DNA from: Candidatus Tisiphia endosymbiont of Beris chalybata
GTDB lineage: Bacteria; Pseudomonadota; Alphaproteobacteria; Rickettsiales; Rickettsiaceae
Assembly: GCF_964026555.1 (NCBI RefSeq)
Contig: NZ_OZ032159.1
Coordinates: forward strand, 1,116,001 to 1,180,000
Direction of reading: 5' to 3'
DNA length: 64,000 bases
A model generated the notes under the pieces. The model ran no database searches, was not told where the DNA came from, and saw only the letters and a list, made by a program, of their open reading frames with translations. Below, one piece after another: positions 47,601-56,798 of this stretch. Numbering within the stretch: position 1 is the stretch's first letter; every line of letters starts with the position of its first letter. The translations under genes were made by a program, and so were the position numbers.

Positions 47601-49214
47601 TACCAATGTACTCCCTGCGGCACCCACCCCGCTAGCAACATAGCTTAAGCCCTTTGTTACCGTTTTTAGCTGAGTAGGTGAGGCTGGCTTTACTGTAGGT
47701 GGTGGTGATACGGCAGTAGCTCTTCCACTCGGAGCTAGTGGATTCTGTATTGTTAAAGGCAGATAATTTGGTGTTGCATTTAAGGCTGGTTCGTTCTCAT
47801 CCCCATATAGAGATTCGGGAGGTGCAGATGGCTCTAATCTATTTCGGCCCGCATTAGAATTGCTAGCAACTGATTCGTCCTGTCCATATATAAATTGCAC
47901 TATACTATTTGGGTCCTCATTAGAATTGCTAGCAACTGAAGATTGTGAGTCCATTCGCCACACCTCTTTTTGAGAGGGCAACGTATGCATCGTAGGTTGC
48001 GCTTGTATTATAGAGGGCTGTTGTTGCAACTGGCGTAGAGTGGCTTGAAGGTAATCCTGCTGAGCCGTTAGTTGCTTTAACTTTTGGTCATGATGCTTTT
48101 GTTCTTGGGACATTTGCTTCAACTGTTCCTGCTGTTCTGGCGTCTGAGTTGCAGCTGGAGCTCTTTTTAAATCTTCAATTTGAGTTTGAATAGTTCTATT
48201 ATGCTCTGCTTGGTCTGAATATTGTTGGCGTACTCTTTTTAGCTGTTGGAATAGAGATGACATTGTAGTGTTTAATCCCGCCCCCTGTTGCTGCAACTGT
48301 AGAACATCCTGAGTTAGGTTTTGTTGCTGACTCTCGAATGCCTGGACTCTGTTTTGAGTTTGCGTTAGCTGGGGCTTTATTTCTTCAACTTTAGCATTTA
48401 CTGAGTTCATTCCGGTCTGAATCACTTGCATATTCTGCTGTCTGATAAGCTCTAATGCTTGCTCAGTTATACGATATTGAATCCTATGTTTGTCTTGTGG
48501 ATCGTTTGCAGTTGAGGTTGAAGCAGCTGAGGGTGAAGCTTGTGCCCCACCGGCAGCTACACCCATATTTGGATTTTCCTGCTGCTCATTACTTAAAAAT
48601 TCGTGTACTCCCGCCTTGATTAGGGAGTTGTTATTATTAAATGCAGCTCTAGAGTCCCTGTCGTTTGCTATACGCTGGAATACCTTTGGGGCTAACTTTG
48701 TCTTGTCTAATTTCTTGCCTGGATCCACCTGCTCCCGATGATTCTCTATAATCTTCTGCTGTCCGGGGGATAACGGTGGCGCTAGGTTGTCTGCAGACCG
48801 TAGTGTAACTGGCGCTACTTGATTTGGAATGAGCGGGGCATCTAATGCATCCTGAGATAAACTCCTATCTACTAGCCCCCTTAAAGGTTGGTCCGCCGCC
48901 TGCTTTGAAGTTACAAGGGGAACTCGGTTTTGAGTAGCGTCGTGACTTTGTGTAGCTTCGTGCAAAGCCTGGCACATATTATCAGCGTTACTAAATTTTT
49001 CACTCAAGGGAAGATCCCGCGTAACCTGTTGCAGCAAATCTTCCTCAGAGAGCTCCGAATTCTTAGATACTAACCTCGCTGCAATGCTCCTATCGCTTAC
49101 AGGAACAGAGGGAGTCCCCCTCCCGACACCATAAGATGAAGTGGAAGCCAGTAACATACAAAGGCTCGAGGTTACCAGATATTTTAAAGATCGTGATTTA
49201 TTATTTTTCGTCAT
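44601..49214 (-). CDS. Large Sca-like autotransporter with coiled-coil passenger
   Basis: 1537 residues from the ATG at 49214; this ATG has GGAGAAAATA just before it, whereas the ATG at 49226 contains that same ribosome site. Signal peptide: SLKYLVTSSLCMLLASTSSYG. The passenger is helical and Gln-rich: coiled coils at about 250-420 and 580-960, a Pro/Ser-rich linker around 430-510, a Gly-rich hydrophobic stretch near 530-570 and a Gln-Ala repeat (QAQAQAAAQAQAQAAAQ) near 1180-1210. The last 290 residues are a beta-barrel with an aromatic/aliphatic end (LKLKVAL), and its final strand GYDCHLQKKYQAHQGYLK resembles that of the first autotransporter. Probable surface adhesin or host-actin-related protein. 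Confidence 0.85.
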   Translation of the reverse strand: MTKNNKSRSLKYLVTSSLCMLLASTSSYGVGRGTPSVPVSDRSIAARLVSKNSELSEEDLLQQVTRDLPLSEKFSNADNMCQALHEATQSHDATQNRVPLVTSKQAADQPLRGLVDRSLSQDALDAPLIPNQVAPVTLRSADNLAPPLSPGQQKIIENHREQVDPGKKLDKTKLAPKVFQRIANDRDSRAAFNNNNSLIKAGVHEFLSNEQQENPNMGVAAGGAQASPSAASTSTANDPQDKHRIQYRITEQALELIRQQNMQVIQTGMNSVNAKVEEIKPQLTQTQNRVQAFESQQQNLTQDVLQLQQQGAGLNTTMSSLFQQLKRVRQQYSDQAEHNRTIQTQIEDLKRAPAATQTPEQQEQLKQMSQEQKHHDQKLKQLTAQQDYLQATLRQLQQQPSIIQAQPTMHTLPSQKEVWRMDSQSSVASNSNEDPNSIVQFIYGQDESVASNSNAGRNRLEPSAPPESLYGDENEPALNATPNYLPLTIQNPLAPSGRATAVSPPPTVKPASPTQLKTVTKGLSYVASGVGAAGSTLVNGVAAGIGSAAHWLASAVNSAGQYAGLTRGAPSQTAEEKDLDQIIQAVLKVQGEKEQVEKIQEEAAKRSQLRDPVAKLAEVAAEHEAMRTGDLGKLQDAAKNKIHFREELKRVADIASPAEWARIHANIAMHDEQFYNLKGALELCEQLSKAKLDALKNNNQNELQDLEKSITEQNQQTLAVINNLLQARAQVHNMISDVVGQTYTTPTDPNLRKTRVSIIEQQLKQELEECQSIGAQYEDAKAASKLATKEQEDSARSAAIESATKSRALTHRKDLELLREALEDKIAFQLDLPDLIEATPVTVQALQTDIEKHAQIINQLSREVYNHREYSKREILALQQDNTVALASLSDAIKDKDEQLEGIISALIKAKANVDEKMQAAKQECAAMQGARNEMVTQAPGASQPEEPSNALNSVPPGATWAWRALNSVRNTARRGLAAIGMAPGEQATDEEHRRVSRLVVENPSGPHQGPGDPRNEGGGGETTNRNPQAPALTARDFITDYADMTERQLRLVALARANPLLVEDPQTAAATILSNQSLDLMEPSLVALAGGGNPEVAARLRTTLIAQGSSAQYAGQIADLIANGRQGEMVEQFLAILDARGHADLAAQIRAAIARDNPVVAQQIQLTTGDGGNATPDAAAQAQAQAAAQAQAQAAAQAQAAAAAQAKLEAETKHDKGITEMRAPVGGDVIRAAKTSITDRLASIRVNNLALAAGEEDNSVPKGLWISGVYGTSKQGTLPNQAGYSAAYFGPTIGGDINVDDNNIVGIAYSYILSNYKFKDNLNKKLDVKSNVISLYSHSQINEDIIWDNILSVSFSKVKVKDSGLNPADASQSATAKHNNTAYSLDTKLGYRIPTDDKSLSIIPYIGLEIGRSKDSSYTLGKVAVDSKSESPVAGTIGIQVAKKYLVSEGTTITPALSAGLEKNFNKKNQLIKAKFVGTNEYFPTQNNKNSKALQYNIGTSVLLNHQNIEIGVGYDCHLQKKYQAHQGYLKLKVAL

Positions 49215-49226
49215 TATTTTCTCCAT

Positions 49227-49600
49227 ACTAAATATTTTATTAATTTTTTAAGAATATGAGGTGCTGGCTTCCCGCCATTTAACAGCTAATTACATGGATA
49301 TTTACAGGTGTAACAAATGCGACCTGCGAATGCTGCAGTACTAGGTTTTGGTGCAATTAATAAATAGGTTAATTTTAGCAAATATTAATATTTTAATAGA
49401 TATTAATATTTAGGCCGTCTTGATCGACAATATAGATTAAATTTTACTCTTGTCAATTAGTTTTGTAATAATTAAATCAATGTCTTGCAAATTTACTGTA
49501 ATATATGTGTTTTTAAGTAATAAGGTGGGATGGATTATCAAACTAATGGTTAATTTTTTTCGATAACTAAGGGTAGAAATTGACAGGAAAATTAAGAAAT
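49227..49600. other. Gap upstream of the large autotransporter
   Basis: It holds AT-rich sequence with a symmetric AAATATTAATATTTTAATAG / GATATTAATATTT patch near 49378-49412, presumably part of the autotransporter promoter region. No repeat family and no ORF were seen. Confidence 0.4.
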
Positions 49601-50377
49601 TTAGAGTAGCATTTTCTTAACGTAAGAAAGGAAGTAAATTAAAGAATAAGTAATGGTATTGATTAAAGTTATGATAGGGGTAAGGGGGATATCAAAATAA
49701 AAAGAGGAAATTAAACCCAGGCAATTTATAGATAAGCTTATAATAACTGCATTAATAATCATTTGCCCTGGGGTGCGGGAAATGATGCGGGCAGACATAG
49801 CAGGAATCAGTAAAATACTAGTGACAAGAAGAGCACCAACGATTTTAATAGTTGAAAATACCGCTAAAGATAAAAATATTAAAAACGCTAATTCAATAAA
49901 TTGAACTTTTACTCCTCTAATTCTAGCAATATCTTGATTGATCACAATTAATAGAATTTGATCGTAAAAATACCAAATAAAAGCAAATACTAAGAGTAGA
50001 ATAACTAATAAAATTCCCACATCATTTGAGGAAGCGGCTAAAATATCGCCAAATAATAAGTTATTAATATTGAGCTGCGCGGGGTTTAAGTAACTTATTA
50101 CTAAAGCTAAAGATAGCATAAAGCTTGATACTAAAATCACCACGCTGCTACCAACCGTTTTATTTTTTAGAATAAATACTAAAATGGCGAAGATAAGAGC
50201 AACAATTACCCCTGATGAGATAACAGAAAAATGGCAAATAATGCTAATACTTCCAGCAAGTAAGCTAGCATGAGCTAGGCCATCCCCAAAATACACATAC
50301 TTCTTCCATAAGCTTATACAACCAAGAGGAGCAAAAATTACACTAATTAGGATGACGGTTAATATTATTAAGTACAT
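49601..50377 (-). CDS. znuB: Metal ABC transporter permease, ZnuB-like
   Basis: 258 residues from the ATG at 50377, which has AGGGA at good spacing; the open frame starts at a TTG (50395) that overlaps this ribosome site. It has seven or eight hydrophobic helices, with the family motif LGCISLWKKYVYFGDGLAHASLLAGS near the start and ALLVTSILLIPAMSARIISRT, the loop that contacts the ATPase, near 205. It imports Zn or Mn. No ATPase or binding protein adjoins, so the other subunits are encoded elsewhere, as in other rickettsiae. It is divergent from ubiG (89 bases between starts). Confidence 0.85.
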   Translation of the reverse strand: MYLIILTVILISVIFAPLGCISLWKKYVYFGDGLAHASLLAGSISIICHFSVISSGVIVALIFAILVFILKNKTVGSSVVILVSSFMLSLALVISYLNPAQLNINNLLFGDILAASSNDVGILLVILLLVFAFIWYFYDQILLIVINQDIARIRGVKVQFIELAFLIFLSLAVFSTIKIVGALLVTSILLIPAMSARIISRTPGQMIINAVIISLSINCLGLISSFYFDIPLTPIITLINTITYSLIYFLSYVKKMLL

Positions 50378-50466
50378 GAAAAAATTCCCTGGCAACCTAA
50401 TCTAACAGTTAGTGGATCAATATTTTTGTGCTATATTAGAGAGAATTGTATAATTAGCAAGTAACT

Positions 50467-51219
50467 ATGTCTACCAAAACTTCCATTAATAAACTAGAGC
50501 TAGAGAAATTTGAACAGCTTGCTAAAGAGGGGTGGCATGAAGATGGCGAATTTAAAATTTTGCACCAAATTAATCCCACGCGCCTCTCTTACATTATTGA
50601 TAAAATAAAATCTCAGTTTCATATAAATGACTTTGCGCATTCAGGATTTAAGCTGAATATACTGGATGTTGGGTGCGGGGGAGGGCTGGTGAGCTCGGCT
50701 TTAGCTAAATATATACAAAATGGTTCTATCACTGGTATAGACGCGCTACAAAGTAATATTGATATTGCTGAGAGACATGCTCATGAGCAAAACTTACCTA
50801 TAAGATACCTTAAATCTACGGTTGAAGAGTTAATAACTGAAAATAAACAGTATGAGGTGGTGCTATGTTTAGAAGTAATTGAACATGTAGATAATATCCA
50901 CGATTTTATTAAAAACCTTTCTAATTTAGTAACACCAAATGGGATGATTATAATTTCTACCATTAACCGTACCTTAAAAGCTTATATGTTAGCTATTATT
51001 ATGGCAGAATATTTTTTACGTTGGGTAAAAAAAGGTACGCATGATTATCATAAATTTCTAAAACCATCTGAAATTGATTCGATATTTAATAAAAACAACA
51101 TTGTGCTTAAAGAGTTAAAAGGCCTTACTTATAACCTGCTCAATCAGAATTGGCAATTAAGTGATGATATTGAAGTGAATTATTTTGCTTATTTAACCCC
51201 CCGTGCTCCTTTATCCTAG
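50467..51219 (+). CDS. ubiG: Ubiquinone biosynthesis O-methyltransferase
   Basis: 250 residues. The N-terminal EKFEQLAKEGWHEDGEFKILHQINPTRL is the UbiG signature. SAM binding is through NILDVGCGGGLVSSALA near residue 68, then ITGIDA. EVVLCLEVIEHV and YHKFLKPSEI are also typical. UbiG methylates two hydroxyls of the ubiquinone ring. It is followed by gltX after 17 bases, likely as one transcript. Confidence 0.9.
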   Translation: MSTKTSINKLELEKFEQLAKEGWHEDGEFKILHQINPTRLSYIIDKIKSQFHINDFAHSGFKLNILDVGCGGGLVSSALAKYIQNGSITGIDALQSNIDIAERHAHEQNLPIRYLKSTVEELITENKQYEVVLCLEVIEHVDNIHDFIKNLSNLVTPNGMIIISTINRTLKAYMLAIIMAEYFLRWVKKGTHDYHKFLKPSEIDSIFNKNNIVLKELKGLTYNLLNQNWQLSDDIEVNYFAYLTPRAPLS

Positions 51220-51236
51220 AAATATTAAAAAACATT

Positions 51237-52682
51237 ATGACTAAAATTTCAACACTAGACATTTCAATGCCAAAAATTTCAACACCAGAAAAAGTGATTA
51301 CTAGATTTGCTCCATCTCCTACTGGGTTTTTACATATTGGTGGAGCACGTACGGCCTTATTTAACTATTTATTTGCTAAACATAATAATGGCCAGTTTCT
51401 GCTAAGGATTGAAGATACTGATAAATCAAGGTCATCACAAGAGGCGGTAGAGGCGATATTTACTGGCTTGCAATGGCTTGGCCTCAATTGGGACGGGGAA
51501 GTAGTATTTCAATCTAAACGAAATCACTTATACCACGAAGCTGCCTTAAAATTAGTAGAGTCGGGTAAGGCCTATTATTGTTTTACCCCCCAAAGTGAAA
51601 TAGATAAGCAAAGAGAAATAGCAATAGCACGCAAAGAACATTTTTTATTTGATAGTCCTTGGCGGGAGCTAGGTCCTACTTGCTATCCAAAAGGTACTAA
51701 GCCTGTGATTAGACTGAAAGCGCCCAGGCTGGGCCATACAATTATTCACGATAATTTGCAAGGCGATGTAGTGATTGAGAATTCACATCTTGATGATATG
51801 GTATTATTACGTAGCGATGGCACAGCTACCTATATGCTAGCGGTAGTAGTAGATGACCATGCAATGCAAATTAGCCATATTATTAGGGGAGATGATCATT
51901 TAACTAATACGGCGCGGCAAATTCTACTATACCAAGCTTTTGGTTGGGCCGTTCCGGATATGACCCATATCCCTTTGATTCATGGAGAGGATGGAGCAAA
52001 ATTATCAAAAAGACATGGTGCTTTAGGAATCCAAGCATATAAAGATATGGGGTACTTACCAGAATCCTTATGTAATTATTTGTTAAGATTAGGGTGGGCT
52101 CACCAAAATGACGAAATTATTTCTAGAGTTCAAGCTATAGAATGGTTTAATCTGGCAGGGTTAGGTAAATCAGCAGCTCGTTTAGATTTTGCTAAAATGA
52201 ATAATTTAAATGCCCATTATTTACGGCAAATTGATGACCAGACCTTAACAGACATGGTTTATAATATTTTGCGTCAACACCATATAATTATTCAACAAGA
52301 GCGGGAATATATTCTAAAAGCGATGCCCAGCTTAAAAATTAGAAGCACCAATTTAATTGAACTGGCTAAGTTGGCGAAAATTTACCTAATGCACTCTCCA
52401 TTAACCTATTCTGAGGATGCTAGAAAAATACTTTATAACTATAATCAAGAGCTAATTAACCAAATTATTCATAAATTAAAAAATTTAGCAACTATCAATC
52501 AAGATACAATACAATTAGCGTTCAAAGAGATAGCCCAAGGAAATGGTGTTAAACTAGCTGAGCTCATGCAGCCAATTAGAGCTTTACTAACGGGCGGTAC
52601 CACTTCTCCTAGTATTTTTGAAATTATTTCTATAATCGGTAGGGACAATACTATTGCTCGGTTAACAATATATAATAACTGA
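51237..52682 (+). CDS. gltX: Glutamyl-tRNA synthetase
   Basis: 481 residues. The class I HIGH motif is RFAPSPTGFLHIGGARTALF and the KMSKS counterpart is GAKLSKRHGA. The first 16 residues hold a small duplication (TKIST.. and PKIST..; AAAATTTCAACA twice in the DNA), so the real start may be the ATG at 51237 or the one at 51267. Rickettsiae carry two GltX proteins, one of which also charges tRNA-Gln for later amidation; I cannot say which this is. Confidence 0.9.
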   Translation: MTKISTLDISMPKISTPEKVITRFAPSPTGFLHIGGARTALFNYLFAKHNNGQFLLRIEDTDKSRSSQEAVEAIFTGLQWLGLNWDGEVVFQSKRNHLYHEAALKLVESGKAYYCFTPQSEIDKQREIAIARKEHFLFDSPWRELGPTCYPKGTKPVIRLKAPRLGHTIIHDNLQGDVVIENSHLDDMVLLRSDGTATYMLAVVVDDHAMQISHIIRGDDHLTNTARQILLYQAFGWAVPDMTHIPLIHGEDGAKLSKRHGALGIQAYKDMGYLPESLCNYLLRLGWAHQNDEIISRVQAIEWFNLAGLGKSAARLDFAKMNNLNAHYLRQIDDQTLTDMVYNILRQHHIIIQQEREYILKAMPSLKIRSTNLIELAKLAKIYLMHSPLTYSEDARKILYNYNQELINQIIHKLKNLATINQDTIQLAFKEIAQGNGVKLAELMQPIRALLTGGTTSPSIFEIISIIGRDNTIARLTIYNN

Positions 52683-52691
52683 AGGCAATAG

Positions 52692-52799
52692 ATATAGTCA
52701 CTTAGGTTAAACTAGCTACGTTGTTGCTCGTCGCTTACCTAGTACCTCCTAGGCTTCACTCCTCGCGCCTAGTATCTAATTCAACCTAAGTGACTATAG
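52692..52799 (+). repeat. Family C palindromic element, copy 3
   Basis: Starts 11 bases after the gltX stop: ATATAGTCACTTAGG to CCTAAGTGACTATA. It is nearly identical to copy 2. Confidence 0.85.
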
Positions 52800-52919
52800 A
52801 AATAAAGTTAGCAACACCCCAAAATATATAGAAGCGGAAAAGCGACAAACTTTTTGCAGAATAATGCTGATTTATTTGTCTGGATATTAACCACGGCTGC
52901 AACTTGTTGCCACCTTGGG

Positions 52920-53195
52920 CAGAGGTTAATTATGCCACGGCAATTTAAAAGTCGCGCTCGAAGGTTGCAACAAGAGATTATTAAGAATAACAAAAATCAT
53001 TGCGAGAAAGCGTGAAGCGCCGCCCGAAGCAATCACAAGAATTAAATTATCGTGTGTTTGTAGATTTCCCTGGATTGCTTCGTCCGTTGCAGTAAGCAAC
53101 CTCCTCGCAATGACGTTTGCAGTAATATTTACTTAAAGTCATTTTAGTGTTTTTAATTTTAGAGCGCGACTTTTAAGCTGCTATGTAATTATGCT
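52920..53195. repeat. Nested palindrome with outer arms TTTAAAAGTCGCGCTC
   Basis: The outer arms (TTAATTATGCCACGGCAATTTAAAAGTCGCGCTC-like at about 52926-52960 and GAGCGCGACTTTTAAGCTGC at about 53161) face each other. Inside, CATTGCGAGAAAGCGTGAAG..CGAAGCAATC faces GGATTGCTTCGTC..CTCGCAATGAC (about 53000-53115). One repeat appears to have entered another. The rest of the 52683-53538 gap holds a family E half at about 53209-53288 and the short hairpin at 53291. Confidence 0.65.
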
Positions 53196-53290
53196 ATATT
53201 TAGACACTCACTTTGCCAAATTGTTTTTTTGTTTTATCGTGAACTCCGCTGCTCACCTACTTACATTAGTAAGCTATACGAGTAGTATAT

Positions 53291-53329
53291 TTAGGTTCTA
53301 TGAGCATTTCTAAATGTCATAGAACCTAA
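53291..53329. repeat. Short family B-like hairpin
   Basis: The arms TTAGGTTCTATGA and TCATAGAACCTAA are perfect with about 13 bases between them, the minimal form of a family B end pair. Confidence 0.65.
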
Positions 53330-53538
53330 AACAAAAATTAGCCCTATTTTGATCCTCACATCGAGCTGGTAATTTGTCCCGCGAATCTAGCCCTAATCCT
53401 TAGAGCATTAGAGTTATTATCGTATTTCCTGCTCTATACAAGCTGCAAAAAGAAGTTTATAGATAATTATTTAAAATATATTTTATTAAATAATGACAAA
53501 ATTAAAATCCCCTTGCATAATCACTTTAAAGGGCGTGT

Positions 53539-54069
53539 TTATTTTATCTCGTCTACAACTACAGATTTCACATCCTTGATATCAAGTATAGACTTTCTAA
53601 TAGTTTCAATGTCCTTAGTATCTCCTACCCTACCGGTCACATGCACCTTCTGGTTAGTGGTTTCAACATTTAAATCATGTCCTGCACTGATCTGATTATC
53701 GGTAGTTAAGGCACTAATTTTACCTTTAGCTTTTAAAGTAATGAATACATCAGTTAACGGAGCATCGCTATTTTTAATTTTAAGGTCTTTCGCTACTGCA
53801 TCCTTCACATTGTTCACACTAATAGCTAATGTGATAGCACGATTATATTGGTCTTGCGTGTCTACTGTACCTTTCAATTCTACTACTCCATCGTTAGTTT
53901 CTACTCGAATATCTTTAGCAGGTAGATCATTTGCTTGCAGCAGTTTAGCTTTTACAGCAGCGGTAATTGCGGTATCTTTTGCAGTATCTACTATAGCGGC
54001 GCCTGCAGTACTAATCCCTAGTAGCAATACCATAAATAGCGCTGTTATATTAAAGTTTTTTAAGTTCAT
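53539..54069 (-). CDS. Periplasmic protein with two BON domains (OsmY-like)
   Basis: 176 residues. A signal peptide (FNITALFMVLLLGISTAGAA) is followed by BON domain 1 at about residues 27-95 (DTAITAAVKAKLLQANDLPAKDI.., VELKGTVDTQDQYNRAI) and BON domain 2 at about 105-176 (DVFITLKAKGKISAL.., VHVTGRVGDTKDIETI). BON domains bind membranes or phospholipids and occur in stress-induced periplasmic proteins such as OsmY. There is no operon partner. Confidence 0.85.
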   Translation of the reverse strand: MNLKNFNITALFMVLLLGISTAGAAIVDTAKDTAITAAVKAKLLQANDLPAKDIRVETNDGVVELKGTVDTQDQYNRAITLAISVNNVKDAVAKDLKIKNSDAPLTDVFITLKAKGKISALTTDNQISAGHDLNVETTNQKVHVTGRVGDTKDIETIRKSILDIKDVKSVVVDEIK

Positions 54070-54131
54070 AATTATTACCTATTACTTAGATGTTAAAAAT
54101 TATTGTTAAATTTTTTTAGCCCTGAGCTTTC

Positions 54132-54275
54132 TAGGTTCTGTGAAATTTCTATCTAACAGTCAATTTCCTCATTATTTTCATTCTCAAATCTTCACATACG
54201 CTTGTGTACGCTGCAGTTCTGCGAGCGAAAATGCCTATAAATCTACTCATTACATAGAACTGTTCACAGAACCTA
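54132..54275 (+). repeat. Family B palindromic element
   Basis: Starts TAGGTTCTGTGAAATTTCTA and ends TAGAACTGTTCACAGAACCTA. The centre ATTATTTTCATTCTCAAATC is close to 13095-13238. It lies about 60 bases upstream of the BON gene. Confidence 0.8.
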
Positions 54276-54598
54276 GTCTCTGAAAACGCAAATATAAAAT
54301 AAAACCTATTCAAGAAGATTTGTTCTATCCAAATAGCAGAATATTTTAACGTCTAGGCTATTTCTGCATAATTTTCTAGCCAACACTTCCTAGAAATTAT
54401 TTCTTCTCTTAATTTTCCTTACAAAACCCAGAAATTTTTTATGGTCGACCTTGTTGACTACAGCTAACAAGATACCATTGTTTATTAATCTCTGTCTACT
54501 CTTTTTGTTATAAACTGATTAATATTTCTCTAGGTTAGTTGTTTTTATTAATCTTAATTTTGATATTGATAGGGTATATTTATGAGGGGAGCAGTAAG

Positions 54599-54657
54599 TA
54601 TAGTCAATTGATGAGAAGTTGGTGACGATACCACCAACTTCTCATCAATTGACTATA
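54599..54657. repeat. Perfect 26-bp hairpin
   Basis: The arm TATAGTCAATTGATGAGAAG+TTGGTG (54599-54624) and its exact complement (54632-54657) are separated by a 7-base loop. The ends TATAGTC/GACTATA recall families C and D. It lies alone between repeats, not at a gene end. Confidence 0.85.
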
Positions 54658-54698
54658 ACGGTGAATGGAAGGCCAATTAATCAGTTTATGCCTTAGGT

Positions 54699-54925
54699 AT
54701 ACTACTCCCTTTGCCAAATTGTTTTTTGATTTTATCCTGAACTCACGTGTTCATATATAGTATAGTCCATTAAGGTGCGTACAGGGTATTTATCTTCGAG
54801 TATGCATGACTACTATGCTTCCCACATACCACCATGTATGTATCATAGTAACCTAAGCTATACTTACACATATACGCTGTGCGCTCGTCCTTCATAATAA
54901 AATCTAATTCTTGAAGTACAAGATA
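54699..54925 (-). repeat. Family E element adjoining IS982-like copy 2
   Basis: Starts TATACTACTCCCTTTGCC and ends ATTCTTGAAGTACAAGATA, where the IS is inserted close to the element's end. Its middle is the inverted version of the sequence flanking copy 1 (GGGTATTTATCTTCG, GACTACTATGCTTCCC). Confidence 0.7.
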
Positions 54926-55914
54926 ACGCCATGTTCGACTTTTTTTTAAGATTGACAAAAGAATAGGATAGCCTAATAAGGTCATAGTTCAATTATCGAG
55001 AAAGAAGCTATGACCCTAGAAGAGTTTATCATTACTGTGTATTGTTTCATAGAAGAAAAAATGACTATAATAACCAAAAATATCAAAGTAAGGAAAGCAG
55101 GATTTCCACCTTGCTTAAGTGACGTGGAAGCATTAACAATGGAAGTGGTGGGAGAATTTATCGGTTTGCACCAAGACAAGCAGATATGGGAATATTTTAA
55201 ACGTCATTTTCAAGAATGGTTTCCCAATCTAAAGAGTAGACCGTCTTATGTGAAGCAATGTAGCGGTCTTTTATCTATTAAGAACATGCTGCTTGCCGAC
55301 TTGTTTAAGAGTGCAAGCAAATCAGATCTGCATATGATAGATGGGGTACCGATTCCTGTAATAAATTTGGCCCGAGCAACGAGAGGGCGATGTTTTAAGG
55401 AATACGCTGACTATGGGTACTGCGCTTCGAAAGATAGCTATTATTACGGTTTTCTAGGACACGTATTAATTAATGAAGAAGGTCGAATAGCTGGATTCAT
55501 GATAACTCCTGCTAATGGGTCTGAACGTGAAGCTCTGCAAGTAATGTCTCCTAATATTAGTGGCATGGTACTGGGCGATAAAGGCTATCTTGGTCAGGAT
55601 TTAAAAGATGAGTTGGCCACCAAAAACATTGATTTACAAACACCTTTAAAAAAGAATATGAAGGATAATAGATCCAAGAATTTCCTTAAATGGATTACTG
55701 CTACTCGTCGTTTAATTGAAACTGTTATTGGTCAGCTTACAGAACGTTTTGCTATTAATGCTATCAGAGTTAAGAGTTACTGGCATCTACAATCTCGCAT
55801 CGCTAGAAAATTACTTGCTCATACTATTGCTACATTTTTGACAAAGTCTTTAAAACTTGTGCCAACACAACTCGAAAAATTAGTTACCTGCTAAAAAAAA
55901 GTCGAACATGGCGT
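54926..55914 (+). mobile_element. IS982-like insertion sequence, copy 2 (989 bp)
   Basis: Ends ACGCCATGTTCGACTTTTTT and AACATGGCGT, as in copy 1. The 6-bp duplication AAGATA lies at 54920-54925 and 55915-55920. Sequence identical to 4763-5751 except one base. Confidence 0.9.
55010..55894 (+). CDS. IS982-like family transposase, second copy
   Basis: 294 residues, identical in protein sequence to the copy at 4847 (one synonymous base differs, in the Glu codon of KDELATKN). It has the same DDE candidate residues (MIDGVPIPV, VLGDKGYLG, RRLIETV). Intact and probably active. Confidence 0.85.
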   Translation: MTLEEFIITVYCFIEEKMTIITKNIKVRKAGFPPCLSDVEALTMEVVGEFIGLHQDKQIWEYFKRHFQEWFPNLKSRPSYVKQCSGLLSIKNMLLADLFKSASKSDLHMIDGVPIPVINLARATRGRCFKEYADYGYCASKDSYYYGFLGHVLINEEGRIAGFMITPANGSEREALQVMSPNISGMVLGDKGYLGQDLKDELATKNIDLQTPLKKNMKDNRSKNFLKWITATRRLIETVIGQLTERFAINAIRVKSYWHLQSRIARKLLAHTIATFLTKSLKLVPTQLEKLVTC

Positions 55915-56051
55915 AAGATAGTAAATCTAATTAACATTTTGACGATAGCAGGGCATTAACTATAACTGACCTTGAATTTTATGAAGCTGCATGTTATAAT
56001 CTTTACCTATTAAGTTAAGCTCTATCAATATTAATATTATATTACAAAATT

Positions 56052-56774
56052 ATGGCTGAAGTTTTTTTTAATGGTCCTGCTGGGCGAATTGAAGGACGTT
56101 ATACTAAATCTAAAGACCCCAAAGCACCAGTTGCCTTAGTTTTACACCCCCACCCCCTTTACGGTGGTACAATGAATAATAAGGTAGTTTATAATATTTA
56201 TAAAACATTGGCAGATGCTGGTTTTACGGTGCTAAGAATTAATTTTCGGGGGATAGGGAGATCCCAAGGAGAATTTGATCATGGTATTGGAGAAATGACA
56301 GATGCGGCCACCGCCCTAGATTGGTTACAGCTCAATAATCCTACTAGCAGTATGAATTTAATAGCCGGTTTTTCTTTTGGTTCATGGATAGCTATGCAAC
56401 TAATTATGAGACGCCCAGAAATCCATAATTTTATTGCTATATCACCGCCAGTAAATAAATATGATTTTACTTTCTTATCTCAATGTCCTATTTCGGGGTT
56501 TATAATACAAGGTGATAAAGATAGTATAGTTTCAGAAGAAGCAGTCCTTGAACTAGCCCATAAATTATCTAAGCAAAAACATATCACAGTAGATTATAAA
56601 ATAATTCAGGGGGCTGACCACTTCTTCCGTAATAAAATTGATGAATTTATATTGGCAATTCATGACTATATAAAGTTAAGATTATTAAATACGCAAGGAA
56701 TAACCTTAAGAGAAGGGCCTCTTAACCAAGAAAAATCATTAAACAAAAATCTTCAGAAAGTTTTCTTAGAATAA
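56052..56774 (+). CDS. Alpha/beta hydrolase
   Basis: 240 residues. The nucleophile elbow is GFSFGSW (Ser near 116), Asp in IQGDKDSIVSEE and His in QGADHFFRNK. The N-terminal LHPHPLYGGTMNNKVVYNIYKTLADAGFTVLRINFRGIGRSQG is the pattern of small cytosolic hydrolases (YhbE/CocE-like) widespread in alphaproteobacteria. The last 30 residues are a charged tail. Substrate unknown; it stands alone after the IS. Confidence 0.85.
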   Translation: MAEVFFNGPAGRIEGRYTKSKDPKAPVALVLHPHPLYGGTMNNKVVYNIYKTLADAGFTVLRINFRGIGRSQGEFDHGIGEMTDAATALDWLQLNNPTSSMNLIAGFSFGSWIAMQLIMRRPEIHNFIAISPPVNKYDFTFLSQCPISGFIIQGDKDSIVSEEAVLELAHKLSKQKHITVDYKIIQGADHFFRNKIDEFILAIHDYIKLRLLNTQGITLREGPLNQEKSLNKNLQKVFLE

Positions 56775-56798
56775 GGATTAATAAACTTGTATATTGCT

